A stretch of 64,000 nucleotides of DNA, taken from positions 209,990,880 to 210,054,879 of the forward strand of contig NC_080571.1 in NCBI RefSeq assembly GCF_030247185.1, given 5' to 3'. Below the pieces are notes generated by a model. The model was not told the DNA's origin. It saw only the letters and a program-made list of their open reading frames with translations, and searched no databases. The position numbers and the translations under genes were made by a program. Positions 47,233 to 59,290 of this stretch are shown here, piece by piece. Origin of the DNA: Malaya genurostris (lineage: Eukaryota > Arthropoda > Insecta > Diptera > Culicidae). Each line of letters begins with the position of its first letter. Within the stretch, counting starts at the first letter, position 1.

Positions 47233-47954
47233 CAGGGTTGCCACATTTAAATCTGCATTTTTCAGAAGAAAAATCTGTAAATCTGTATCGGGAGCTCAAA
47301 AACCTGTATTGAAAATCTGTATATAAAAGTGACAAGAAATCGAAGCACAACGGAATGAAAAAGTTTTTAGAAACCAAATTAAAAGAAACTGAAACTTTTC
47401 TTAGTCTGAATTTTATGTTTTTGTAGTTGCAAAAACGCTGGAAGTTGTTTTTGCGTTGGAGCCTCTCGAAAAACTTTCAAAATCCAATCAGAAAAAGAAA
47501 CCTAATCTGGTTGATCAATTGGAAATCATTCTTCTTTACTAGCCTACGTTACGACCGAGGCCCTCATCTTTTCATTTTATCAGAAGCAATTTTTGAAAGC
47601 ATAAGCAATTACGCTACACTAGTTGTAAATAAAAGTAAGCATGAACAAATTTTTATTAGCAGATAGAACATCTGTGTTTACTGTCCTTAACATACTCTTT
47701 TATATTTAGTTTTATCCTCTTTTCAGAATTAACACACAATCAGGATAATGTTTTCACTTTGAAAATATAATCAATACCATTATTTAATCTATTTTAACTT
47801 GATCTTTATTTAATTTTTTATCCACGCTATCAAAAATCTGTACAAATCTGTATTTTTTGCCAAAAATCTGTAATCTGCATATACAGAATCTTGGTCACAA
47901 ATTTATCTGAAAAATCTGTAAAATGCAGATTAATCTGTATATGTGGTAACCCTG
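47233..47954. mobile_element. hAT-type non-autonomous element, 722 bp, 8-bp TSD
   Basis: It starts CAGGGTTGCCACATTTAAAT and ends GTGGTAACCCTG, with exact 8-bp duplication CTTACAAC at 47225-47232 and 47955-47962. Subterminal parts are full of AATCTGTAAATCTGTAT-type repeats, which may be transposase binding sites as in other hAT elements. The interior has no transposase. Confidence 0.9.
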
Positions 47955-47962
47955 CTTACAAC

Positions 47963-48900
47963 ATGCTTACACGGGGTAAGGTGTCGGAGGTGATAGACGG
48001 AATAAAGGGGCTCTCGCGAACGCAGCACAGATTAGTTGTTGTAAACGTGATACGTTTTATTGCCCTGAGCGTTTTACACACAAGTACTGCCAGAAGGCGA
48101 TTGTTAATGGGGACTTCAGAGGACAATGATAGCAACGATTGAAACCATTACTGTAATATTGGTGTGTTCTTGAGGATAGATGAAAGAGAGAGAGAAGAAC
48201 TTTCAATGTGCTTAGGTGAAGTACTGTCGATTACGACTGCATCGATCAAAACAACTTTTGTTCCAGTCTCATTCCTTTCGTTAAATTTAAAACAGCTTTA
48301 AACACCTTTTTCAAGCAAAAATATATTTGAATCGGTTTTAAGAACTCTTCTTTTCTTCTGTTGAAGGAATTTTCTTCTATTGAAGGAATCAATGTTTGCT
48401 CCAGTCACTTAAAAAATGTTTATAGATATAGTCGAACGCAATCAGAAACCAATTCAATTTATAACCACTCACTTTTCGAAAACGTAAATACATATTTTAA
48501 ACATTTTGAAAATAGAAAAACGTTAAAGAAACAGAAGTTTAATAACTGAGTTGTATAAATTTAACACAGAGTGCAGTTTCAATCCAACTAGCAACTCGTC
48601 ACTCGAACCGTTCATAACTGATTTTGATCAATTGAAATCCGTCTAGTTGGATTCTGTTTTTTTAATTTATTGGAAAGTGGCACTACACTGCAACCAATTC
48701 AATAGCAAGGACAAAATTCTAGAGATCAATACTAATAAAAATTTTATCGAATGAATACAATGCTGGTGGACCTTTCCGAACGGTTTGTAATTTTCAGTTG
48801 CTGATACTTTGTTTATGTGTGACGTCTTACTTCCATTCGAAATTATACACCTAGCGGTATGATAATGCCTTTTCTTTTTATTCAAACAGTCTCATTACAA
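47963..48900. other. Intronic DNA, no gene recognised
   Basis: Mixed sequence. It includes a terminal-type block CACCTAGCGGTATGATAATG at 48849, related to the end of the dispersed repeat family. No coding signal. Confidence 0.45.
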
Positions 48901-49077
48901 CACTTTTTGGCATTTAAAATGCCTTACTCTTCACTATAGGGGGCCGGGTGTCAATTAAAAGTTTCAAAAGTAGTCACATAACCTTTTTGTGTCATAATTT
49001 TGAACGTTAATAGCTCAGTCATTTGTTGATGAATTGTTATAATTTAACAACCAATCGATTCGGAAACTTTAAACTTA

Positions 49078-49349
49078 TGTCGTTTTCGTTTTTAAATTGC
49101 ACTACACTGGTGTAGCGAAAGCTGCACTGAAACCGTTCGTTTTTACCAATTGCACTACGCCAGTGCTACACTTTTTCTGCACCGATACCACTGGTGTAGC
49201 ACTCATCAAAAGTTTGGTGTAGCTCTGTGCAATGGAATCATGTATTGTAGTCAATGGTTACTGTTTATGTTTTCGTCATTTTTGTTCGTTTATTCATGCC
49301 TCAGTGTAGCACTGCACCGGTGTAGTGCAATTTAAAAACGAAAACGCCA
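49078..49349. mobile_element. MITE, 272 bp, TTA target duplication (PIF/Harbinger-like)
   Basis: Present in the left arm of the large inverted repeat but absent from the right arm, so the insertion is clear. Termini TGTCGTTTTCG and CGAAAACGCCA extend to long inverted repeats including TTAAATTGCACTACAC. TTA lies on both sides (49075-49077 and 49350-49352), the 3-bp duplication typical of PIF/Harbinger. No ORF. Confidence 0.7.
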
Positions 49350-50207
49350 TTAAACACGTACGACAACGTCGTTTCAGTATTTCAATAGCATACTATTGAA
49401 AAAATGGTTAGAATCGACCTAGGTTTTCAACCACCAATCCCAGTTGTCCAAATTGACGTTATTTTCTTGATCGGCATAGTAGGCTTTGCGTCATGCATAA
49501 AAACACCACATAGTTCTGCGTAGTATAAAGAGGAATCTATAAATATATGCTGCAAAATATTTCTTTGCCTAGTTGAAACAAGTAACTCGTCCAGTGAGGT
49601 GATGACTGGATTGTATATGCGTTCGCTCGCTAGATTGTTGCTTTTGCTTACTTCTCAGTATACGAGCCTGGGTGTCGGTTTAAAAATGCAAAACTAACCG
49701 CGTAACCTTTCTCTGTCATAATTTTGAACGCTTATAACTCAGTAATTTGTTGATGAATTTATATAATTTAACTACCAATCGATTCGGAAACATTTAACTT
49801 AAACTTATGCGGTAACGTCGTTCAAGTATTTCAATTGCATACCATTGAAAAATTGGTTTTAATTGATCTATGTTTTTACGAGCCAATGACAGTCGCAGTG
49901 AATGATGTCAAACTCTCGTCCGATTTGCGCAGTATGAACTATAGCACAAAAGGGATTCTATAAATATATGCCCCAATGCAGTTTGCCCATAGCTGCCAGC
50001 GGGCAAAAGGTGAGTGGGCGACGAAGCTGAAAGTTACATTCATTCGCTCGCTGGATAGTTGTTTTTGTATGTGTGCAGTGTGTTGGTATCGTATGCACTG
50101 GTATTGAATGCAAGGTAGCTGTTTAACTCTCTGATTCTCCGGTAACTAGCGGGCCAACTGAGAACTATCGGTGATAGATTTTACGAACCTAATTTGAAGC
50201 GCTTGTA

Positions 50208-50945
50208 AAGACTGTCCCAGAAAGTATGGACGCACTTTGATTTCGCTGTAAATAATTCACAAGTGTTAGATATTCAAATTTTATTCCATATACTGATAAT
50301 ATTAGACTACAAAAACAGAATATTATTCTCAACATTTGCTACTTAGCCATTATAGACTAGCTGGCGCACCTTCCTGCGAACGTTCCTCATTAAATTCCGT
50401 ATAGACTTCTTGGCGACAAGTTTTGACACTTTTTCCAATATTTTTCGAACTGTTGAAAGGTTTCGGCTGCCGAGACATGTTTCCTAAGATGTGCCTTGGT
50501 TAATGCAAAAAATTCCTCAATTGGTCGAAGTTGTGGACAATTTTGTGGATTCATGTCCTTTGGGACGAAAGTGACATTTTTGGTAGTATACCATTCTACC
50601 GTTGATTTCGAGTAGTGGCAAGAAGCAAGATCTGGCCAGAAGACAACAGGATCCTTGTGGCTTCGAATCATGGGTAGAAGTCGTTTTTGTAAACATTCCT
50701 TGATGTATATTTTGCTGTTCATTGAAGCAGTGGTGATGAAGGGTTTCGAAATCTTACCGCAACTACAAATTGCTTGCCAGACCATAGCTTTCTTACCAAA
50801 TTTTTCGACTTCAATCGATGTCTCGGACTGGTTTAACACTTGCCCTTCTCGCACCGTATAATATTGTGGTCCCGGCAAGGATTTGTAATCGAGTTTCACG
50901 TAGGTTTCGTCGTCCATGATTTCCAGCAAGAATCGTATTGTACTT
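50208..50945 (-). pseudogene. DD37E transposase, 3' half of an inverted copy
   Basis: The outer end is the transposon terminal repeat (AAGACTGTCCCAGAAAG at 50208) next to a TA. On the minus strand it encodes the catalytic domain: MDDETYVKLD, WPDLASCHYS and QLRPIEEFFA, with 37 residues between the last two acidic residues. It ends after CQNLSPRSLYGI by frameshift. The 5' half with the DNA-binding domain is missing. The sequence is nearly identical to the right-hand copy. Confidence 0.85.
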
Positions 50946-50988
50946 AATGTTTTTGCATAAATTGAAAACGATCTCCGGAAAATTGATA

Positions 50989-52292
50989 AAGACTGTCCCA
51001 GAAAGTATGGACGCAACCGAAAACCGCTGCCATTTCGCAATGGTTCAGAATCTGTCAATTATTCTTTGCTGAATCCTGTTCTTTACACTCTTCTCTAACC
51101 ACTTGTGCAGCTGTTTATTCGTTTTAATTAGTTTGTTTCGAAATGCGTGGACTTTCAGCAAAACAACGTCGAAAAATTGTGTACAAATAATGCACAGAGC
51201 GCGGACTGTCACTGAGAAAGATATCAAAAATGGAAGGAGTAAGTGAAAAAGCCGTGCGAAATGCAATCAGAAAGTTCGGTGAGGATAACACCTTTGAGGA
51301 TAAACCGAAAACGGGTCGAAAAAAATGTCCTGCTAACCCTCAGTTGAATAATCATATACTGAAGGCGTTTGAGCAAAAGAAGGAGGGTTCAGTTCGGGAT
51401 GTGGCCAAAAAAGTGGGCACTTCGAAGTCAAATGTTCTTCGTGCTAAAGAACATTTGAATCTTTGAACCTATAAGAAGCAGAAACAACCAAAACGTAGTC
51501 CGAAACAAGAAGCATCGATCAGGCCGAGGGGTTCGAAAGCTGTACAATACGATTCTTGCTGGAAATTTGAACTGCATAATCATGGACGACGAAACCTACG
51601 TGAAACTCGATTACAAATCCTTGCCGGGACCACAATATTATACGGTGCGAGAAGGGCAAGTGTTAAACCAGTCCGAGACATCGATTGAAGTCGAAAAATT
51701 TGGTAAGAAAGCTATGGTCTGGCAAGCAATTTGTAGCTGCGGTAAGATTTCGAAACCCTTCATCACCACTGCTTCAATGAACAGCAAAATATCCATCAAG
51801 GAATGTTTACAAAAACGACTTCTACCCATGATTCGAAGTCACAAGGATCCTGTTGTCTTCTGGCCAGATCTTGCTTCTTGTCACTACTCGAAATCAATGG
51901 TAGAATGGTATACTACCAAAAATGTCACTTTCGTCCCAAAGGACATGAATCCACAAAATTTCCCACAACTTCGACCAATTGAGGAATTTTGTGCATTAAC
52001 GAAGGCACATCTTAGGAAACATGTCTCGGCAGCCGAAACCTTTCAACAATTCGAAAAATATTGGAAAAAAGTGTCAAAACTTGTCGCCAAGAAGTCTGTA
52101 CAGAATTTAATGAAGAACGTTCGCAGGAAGGTGCGCCAGCTAGTCTACAACGGCTAAGTAGCAAATGTTGAGAATAATATTCTGTTTTTGTAGTCTAATA
52201 TTATCAGTATATCGAATAAAATTTGAATATCTAACACTTGTGAATGATTTACAGCGAAATCAAAGTGCGTCCATACTTTCTGGGACAGTCTT
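50989..52292 (+). mobile_element. ITmD37E-type DNA transposon, full length (1304 bp)
   Basis: Complete unit between terminal inverted repeats AAGACTGTCCCAGAAAG (50989) and CTTTCTGGGACAGTCTT (end 52292), flanked by TA on both sides (50987-50988 and 52293-52294). One transposase gene lies inside (51143-52157, broken). Size, TA target and DD37E signature fit the ITmD37E family first described from mosquitoes. Confidence 0.88.
51143..52157 (+). pseudogene. ITmD37E transposase (DD37E), broken by two stops and a frameshift
   Basis: The start is at 51143 (MRGLSAKQRRKIVYK), followed by a stop at codon 16. The helix-turn-helix region continues (SLRKISKMEGVSEKAVRNAI, then GSVRDVAKKVGTSKSNVLR) to a stop after HLNL at 51466. 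The frame shifts near 51540. The catalytic domain (51567-52157) has aspartates at its residues 8 (MDDETY) and 101 (WPDLAS) and glutamate at 139 (RPIEEF), with exactly 37 residues between the last two. It would cut and paste the element at TA. All three catalytic residues survive, so decay is recent. Confidence 0.88.
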
Positions 52293-53309
52293 TACAAGCG
52301 CTTCAAATTAGGTTCGAAAAATCTATCGCCGATAGTTCTCAGTTGGCCCGCTAGCTACCGGAGAATCAGAGAGTTAAACAGCTACCTTGCATTCAATACC
52401 AGTGCATACGATACCAACACACTGCACACATACAAAAACAACTATCCAGCGAGCGAATGAATGTAACTTTCAGCTTCGTCGCCCACTCACCTTTCCCCGC
52501 TGGCAGCTATGGGCAAACTGCATTGGGGCATATATTTATAGAATCCCTTTTGTGCTATAGTTCATACTGCGCAAATCGGACGAGAGTTTGACATCATTCA
52601 CTGCGACTGTCATTGGCTCGTGAAAACATAGGTCAATTCAAAACAATTTTTCAATGGGATGCAATTAAAATACTTAAACGACTTTACCGCATAAGTTTAA
52701 GTTAAATGTTTCCGAATCGATTGGAAGTATTATATAAATTCATCAACAAATTACTGAGTTATAAGCGTTCAAAATTATGACAGAGAAAGGTTACGCGTTT
52801 AGTTTTGCATTTTTAAATTTACACCCAGCCTCGTATGCTGAAGAGTAAGCAAAAGTAACAATCCAGCGAGTGAACGCATATACTATGCAGTCATCACCTC
52901 ACTGGACGAGCTACTTGTTTCAACTAGGCAAAGAAATATTTTGCAGCATATATTTATAGATTCCTCTTAATACTACGCAGAACGAACGGGTGTTTTTAGG
53001 CATGACGAGAGGCCTCCTATGCCGATCAAGAAAACGACGTCAATTTGGACAACTTGGATTGGTGGTTGAAAACATAGATTTCAATTTCCATTTTTTCAAT
53101 AGTATGCTATTGAAATACTGAAACGACGTTGTCGTAAATGTTGAAGTTAAAAGTTTCCGAATCGTTTGGTTGTTAAATTATATCAATCCATCAACAAATG
53201 ACTGAGCTATTAACGTTCAAAATTATGACACAAAAAGGTTACGCGGCTAACTTTTAATTGACACCCGGCCCCGTATAGTGGAGAGTAAGGCCTTTTTAAT
53301 GCCAAAAAA

Positions 53310-55850
53310 CCTAATTTTCCATGTTTGCAATACGACAAATGAAATGTTTCACTAGTGTCCACTAGTTACCATCAACCATCACGCTGATGTCTCAGAAAGA
53401 AGCTAAAATTGTGATGATACTAGTCATAGACTTCAACTGGAACTAAACTAGTTTGTTCCACCATTTTGTTTGTTTTGTTCCCAACCTCACAGTCTGTTAA
53501 TGTATGTACTGGAACAACAATCAACGGAATCGCAGTCAACAATCTCCAAGAGCCATTCGATGTATGACGATAACCGGTACGACCAGATTTCGAAAACGGT
53601 TAGTCAATTTGTTGTTTTTGTTTCGTTTGCATTATTTTTAACAGATTCGATCGGAAACTAACAAGGAATCAAATCAGTTTTCTAATTACTGCTTCGCCAC
53701 CAATTAGAATGGTAAAAATTAACACATTTATCTGAAATCATCCCAAAAAAACGGGTACCGTGAAAGACTGAAAGTAATGTCATCGATTAGTCACGCGTGG
53801 AATTGATCCGAGTTCGGCCAAAGTTAAACGACCGAGACGACGACGACGACGACGGTGAAAGAGAATCCGTCATTCACGTACAAAAAATCCAATGACAGTG
53901 GGTGGAGCTTGCCGCCCATGTCCACTCACCGCGAGATTGCTGATGATGTAAATAGCGAGCGCACACGCGGCGAGAATAGCCGGAAAAGAAACGCTCACTC
54001 GCAATTCAATGTCAACTGAAATGTGTGTTTCGGCATGCGGATCTTCTGAGGAGGCGGTAGAAATGATTTTAACCTTCCTCTGTGCGTGCATTTCGAACGT
54101 TGCACGTTACGGCTCGAAACGGTAGTAATTGGGTCAAACAGGCGTTTGCAAATTGCAAATTCCGACTAAACACTGCTGCTCGTATGAATTAGCGTAACCT
54201 TCCTCAATTTTCTCCGAACAATATGCTCGCACCGATGCACAGCTTTTATGTTGCACGCCACACCGCATGCAGCCTAAGTATCCATTTGACTCCACTTTGC
54301 AAATAACAAACTAGCCAATTAGCGAACTTCCAGTGCCGGACGGAGCAATTCGGACTACCTAGCAGTTCAGATTGATTTTTTCTTCGAACGAAATTTGAGT
54401 GACTATGGCTAAAACAGAAGATTCCAGCTCTTCTCTCACGCGAGAAACATCAGAAGGAAACAAATCAAACGGTAACTATTTTGGAACGCTTAATTTTTGC
54501 GCCACCGCCAGTGCCATTCGCCATTCGAAGTTGCGTGCGCCTTGCGATGAACGGAAAGCAAAAGTACAACATATAGGCTAGCATGCCAAACCGCAGTCTA
54601 AATGCAGAGGCGAAATCGAGAAGCTATTGGTTTTCCATTTTTCAATTTCGCTGCCACGCCACCGCCAACCGCCCCCGAAAGTAGCAAATAAAAAAAAACG
54701 AAACACACACATTTTAGCCCTGAGAGCTGATGATCTTCGTCGCGGGTTGTGTTCATCGAAGTATGGTGGTTTCATGCAACAAGTAGTAGCTGCTTGCATG
54801 CTGCTGCTTTTTTTTCGCTTCATTCTGGTCTGCTGCCAAACCGACATGCAACCTCGCAGCCCCAACTCACGGAACATCCATCCATCCGTGCCCATTAGCT
54901 ATGCATGATTCACAATCTTCGACGGGCGGCTGTTGGCGAAGGTGTTGATGGCATTCGACTGATGCAGCACCTCATTTTCATCGCTTAGGGTGTATTGCAT
55001 TAGTGTGCAGCTGCAATCGACATCGCAAGAAGAGATGGGGCTTCGCGTTTGCGAAATTATACTCAACCGTTTTTTGTTTTCCTCGTCTTCGTTTTCGTTC
55101 TCTCCAATGGAATCCCCTTCGGCTACCGGGGCGAATATTGGGTGGTACGGTTTTTTTTCTTCTCCACACAATTTACATACATGTTCGAGTAAAAATGTCG
55201 GTCGGTCGTTTGTTTGTTTCATGTGTTAAACAAATATTTCAAAACATTGCACTTATGAATGGCAAACTGAGGAAAACTCTTTGAGATCAAGTAAAACATT
55301 TTCTTATTTAAGCTACTGCCTCACGGTGCTTCGATAATTCTTTTTTTGTTCATGTCTTGTATTAATTTATTAGACACGGCTCATGACATGAGTTATACCG
55401 CACCGGCTCATCATTTTACAATATCGTAGTTTAATTGGTGATGTCTGGGTCTGTGTTACTGGTAGTGTTCAAGTTATGGATGTTGGCTTTTGTGGTAGAC
55501 GCTATCTGCCATTTATTGCGGTTACTACCTTACGTGGTTTCCCACAATTGGCACAAAGTAATCTCATTCTTGTGCTCCTCTCATGAAAATAATCACTTAT
55601 TATACCACAAAAGAATAAAATAGTTACGATTACCAGACTGTGTATGGAATTCAAAATCTCATAAAGTTCCCGGTTATACTCGCAATATAACATTGTTTTT
55701 ATTTGTTTCTGAATCCAAAAGAAAAACATCGTAACAAACATTTTACTGACAACTAATTTACATAAAAAATGACATTTAAGGCTAACCAAAAGCGAACGAC
55801 CTGTAATTTGTGATTCAATAAGTCCTTTAATAGTACTTTTAATGGGTGTT
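53310..55850. other. Repeat-poor intronic block, no gene confirmed
   Basis: 53310-55300 shows no match to repeats in the window and is less AT-rich, with a GAC triplet repeat at about 53834-53855. Open frames on both strands at 54578-55284 overlap each other and lack domains. One candidate first exon at 54405-54471 is listed separately. Confidence 0.4.
54405..54471 (+). CDS. Candidate alternative first coding exon
   Basis: An ATG in good context (GTGACTATGGCT) opens a frame MAKTEDSSSSLTRETSEGNK plus SN, running straight into a GGTAACT donor-like site (GT at 54472). It lies in a repeat-poor block with a plausible leader upstream and on the same strand as the kinase exon. The serine/acid-rich peptide matches no domain that I recognise. 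It could be an N-terminal exon of a short isoform of the kinase gene, a first exon of another gene, or chance. Confidence 0.25.
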
Positions 55851-55955
55851 TTTTTATGAGATTTGTTTTTTCTATAGGGATTACTCTATTGTCTGAAAGT
55901 TGCTTTGACAGTGTAAAGTGACGTGTCTCTACTCAGTATTGTTTGGTAAATCATC

Positions 55956-58080
55956 ATGAATAGGTTAACTTCAGAACAACGATTCCAAATTGTGTAAATT
56001 TATTTTCAAAATCAGTGTTCAATTAAAACTGTTTATAGAGCACTTCGTGAATTTTATGGTACACATAATTGTTCGTATGAGACCACCATAAGGAACACAA
56101 TTACCAAATTTCGGTCTACATGGAGATCCCGCAGACCACAAAATTACAATTTTGCAATAACCAGGGCTGTTTCAACTAAAATATGATTGATTTAACTAAC
56201 ATATCTAACATGATTTTGTCTTAACCATTCAGGTAAACGAAATTGCTGTTTTCAAATGCTGTCACTTGGCGGAGAATGAAGACAGCAAAACGCAGAACAA
56301 AAATAATCTTCATTTCACCAAAAAAGTTTTATATTGAAAATGTTCAATGGCAAATTAACGTCGTTTATGTCAGATATGTGGTTACCGTCAAGGATGGCTT
56401 TTATCGTATCAAAGAACGCTCACTCGCAACTCTTCCATGATTCAATCAGTGCCATCAAAGAGAGACGGATGTCATCGCAGCAACAAAAAACCGGCATGGT
56501 TCATTTAACATAGAATAGACACCAGTGCGAGAGCGAATTTCTCTCGATGACCTGTCTGAGAATCATCAGGTTAGCTCGCTGCTGTGGGGATTCTCTCTGA
56601 AGCAATAAACGGTCGCTTATTCTCGTTTCGCGATCCGATTCTGTATGGGTAGTGGATAATTGCGATAGAATCATTTTACTATTGCCGTATATTCTCAATG
56701 TGCATATAAGTATTTGTATAAGTTGTTTCTATGGAAATGTCTGTGAATGCTCCACACAAGGGTTTTGAAATATTGCAATCTAGTATGAGAATCATCAAGT
56801 CGAATCGTCGATTCGATTTTCTGCGATAATTGTCAACTTGCGATTCTCTCTTGGTAAATTCCACACAGCGGCGATCATTATCAGACTGAAATTTTTTTTT
56901 ATGGGGGATGAAATACTCAGAGTATGAAGTGGAGCGACGAAATGTAGAAAAATTCTCTCGAGGTTCATGCATTGAGAGACTCGAATTCATGTAGCATCTT
57001 CTACCGGATTGAAAATGTTGTATACAATATAGATAAAAATCGAGCAGCTTCTGTCAAATTTTCAGCAATCACCAACACTGGTTACCGTTTCATGTAAATG
57101 AAAGTATGCAGAAGAACAGAAGATGTTTTTGTGGGACAGTTCATATCAATGTAATTAAAAACGCTTAACGCTTGAAAATTGCTGCCAAAGTAAAGTAATA
57201 GTATTTGTAATTTTCTTGAAAGCGCATCTGAAGCATTAGGTTTATCAACAGCATTCTTCTAACGATTAGCTGCTCCTCGAAAAGACTAGCAGTAAAAAAT
57301 ATTCCTTGCAATTGGCGTCTTAAGTTCAAATAACTGAACATGCATACAGGTAACTTTGATAGGACTGTGTCATTGTTCAGTTCCACGAGTGACACCTCAT
57401 TGAAACGTTTCACCCTAAGTAAGTGTATATCATTGCTCAGCCATAACGATTCGTTCGTTTGTGGTGCGTGTCTTTGATGAGTATCAATGCTAAACTGCCA
57501 GCACGATAAATAAAAAATGACAGTTTAGTTTAAACAACCAAATTTTTACCAATCAAAATCAGAAAAACAACTAATATTGTAGTTGTTTTGCGATCACTGA
57601 CTTTTCCGTGTACATTCACTCTTTTGGATGCCAAGCGAACGACAAGAATGAGAGGTGTGCGTACAGAAGATTATGTTGCTGTCGTTCAGGCTAGTGTTGA
57701 ATGGATAAGTCAACAAGCAAAATTGCCGTATTTGGAGCAAAGATAATCCACACTCCGTTCAAGAATTACTAGATTTACCGATGTTTGGTGCGATCTATGC
57801 GCTGGTGTAATCATCGGTCAATATTTCTTTAAAAAAATGAAAAAGGACGACGTGCTACTGTTTATGGAAATCGATACAGAACCATGATCAACGATTATTT
57901 TTTGCAAATTTTCAAGATATGGATGTTGACGAAATGTGGTTTCAACAGGATGGTGCCACTACTGCCATACTGCGGCCGAAATAATCGATTTATTGAAAGA
58001 ACATTTCAACGACATCATTATTTCGCGAAATCATATTTAAATGCTGAATGCCAAGAAATTATTTACCAAATAAAATAAAA
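55956..58080 (+). pseudogene. mariner/IS630-type transposase, interrupted and deleted
   Basis: The N-terminus at 55956 reads MNRLTSEQRFQIV, a stop, then SIKTVYRALREFYG, an insect mariner-like helix-turn-helix, to about 56150. After a 1.45-kb insertion the protein resumes near 57640 with RGVRTEDYVAVVQASVEW. It then loses the domain with the first catalytic aspartate, continues GVIIGQYFFKK, and shows the second aspartate block FQQDGAT and TAAEIIDLLKEHF. The end with the third aspartate is missing. Several stops and frameshifts are present. It is a different lineage from the mariners at 29 and 32 kb. Confidence 0.78.
56160..57612. mobile_element. ~1.45-kb non-coding element inside the transposase relic
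   Basis: It splits the transposase at 56150/57620. It has the same GTTTCAACTAAAAT-type motifs near its ends and a TCCGTGTAC terminus as the element at 27224-28640, so both belong to one family. The interior (56520-57010) has partly self-complementary blocks with GAGAATCATCA and GATTCTCTC. No protein. Confidence 0.6.
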
Positions 58081-58479
58081 TTTGGCTATTTCATAATTTG
58101 GCATACGTTTTATTTAAATTTAAATCAGCAAGCTCTTGAAAAACCACTCTCCACAAACCAAAAAACCCTTTTTAATTCACCTAGTGATGTGCTAATGCCT
58201 CTCTTTTTCCATTTATTATAACATTTATATGATGCTATCCTAGACCGTTAGTATTGTGAGCCTTTCAAAAAACCTTTATACGAAAATTTTTGATGCATGA
58301 AAAACACCGGGATTTGTCGGTTAAGCCACATGTATTATTACATCTCTCAAACTGACAACGTTCGCCTTAACCTGTACATACACGCTATACAAATTGAACG
58401 CTGCGAACGGAGCAAACGCACGTACCGACGCGTACCAGTTTTGCATCGTCATTTTGAATGATGATTTGACACTCATCGC

Positions 58480-59290
58480 CCTATAACGGAACCGACAGTC
58501 GAATCTGGATGAAATTACACAGTACATTTAAAGACAATAAAAGCTTTAATTTGAATCATGATTCGTGAAAATCGGTTTAATTGTTGCTGAGAAATCGAAG
58601 TGAGTTCCGTTTTTGGAGATTTTATCGATGCTTTCGGAAGCGGGACCCGGAGACTAGTAGTCCCAAAGTAGTTTTATATATTCACTAACTAACAAGATCT
58701 GCCAACAAGATGAATTTAGCAGTAAGTTTTATAAAATTGTGCTCCTCGTTTCGCCATCGCTTGTGAAAAAATACTGCTGAAATTGGAAATTTTCTATAAT
58801 CGCACTGTAATATCGGAACTGGAAGTCGGATCTGAATCAACTTTTCGAGGACTTTTTAAAGAATTTTAAGACCTTTTTTTGCTACTTAGTTTGTGAAAAT
58901 CGGTTAAGAAGTTTCCGAGTGCACATTTTTGCATAAATTTGCATATATTTCCTTGTAATTCCGGAACCAGATGAAATTTTATGAGGCCATAAGACCTTTC
59001 ATTTGAATCTAAGTTTGTGAAAATCGGTTCAGCCATCTCTGAGAAACGTGTGTGACTATTTTTTCATGTTTTTGGTGCATATCCCCCTGTAATTCCGAAA
59101 CCGGGAGTCGGATCCAAACACATACATACATATATACATACATACACACAGACAGACATACACACAGACAGACATTTTGTAATCTCGACGAACTGAGTCG
59201 AATGGTATATAACACCCGGCCCTCCGGGCATCGATTCTAAAGTCGGTTTTGACAGCGATTGCATAGCATTTCTATATGAAAAAGGCCAAA
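58480..59290. repeat. Dispersed repeat modules with TTCCGGAACCGG/AATCGGTTCAGCC
   Basis: Three or four tandem, diverged modules of about 130-150 bp run through this stretch, each with a GGAACCG-AGTCGGATC block followed by TTTGTGAAAATCGGTTCAGC. They end in a CATA/CAGA microsatellite (59120-59175) and a GACGAACTGAGTCGAATGGT block. The same modules occur inside the 1.8-2-kb repeat at 18.5 and 43 kb. Confidence 0.65.

Larger units (their letters stand above)
48904..53309. mobile_element. 4.4-kb inverted repeat with DD37E transposon copies in the centre
   Basis: The left arm (48904-50207) and right arm (52293-53309) are reverse complements: both start TTTTTGGCATT at the outside, then GCCTTACTCT, GGCCGGGTGTCAATTAAAAG and so on. 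Each arm holds two related direct units of about 500-700 bp (for example AATTTTGAACGTTAATAGC at 48999 and AATTTTGAACGCTTATAACT at 49721). Inward, both arms run through TTTGAAGCGCTTG-TA into DD37E transposon ends. The left arm has an extra 272-bp MITE. No protein belongs to the outer arms themselves. Confidence 0.8.

Noticed and set aside
54578..55284. Six open frames of 60-107 codons on both strands
   Set aside because: Mutually overlapping and low in complexity, without domains or splice signals.
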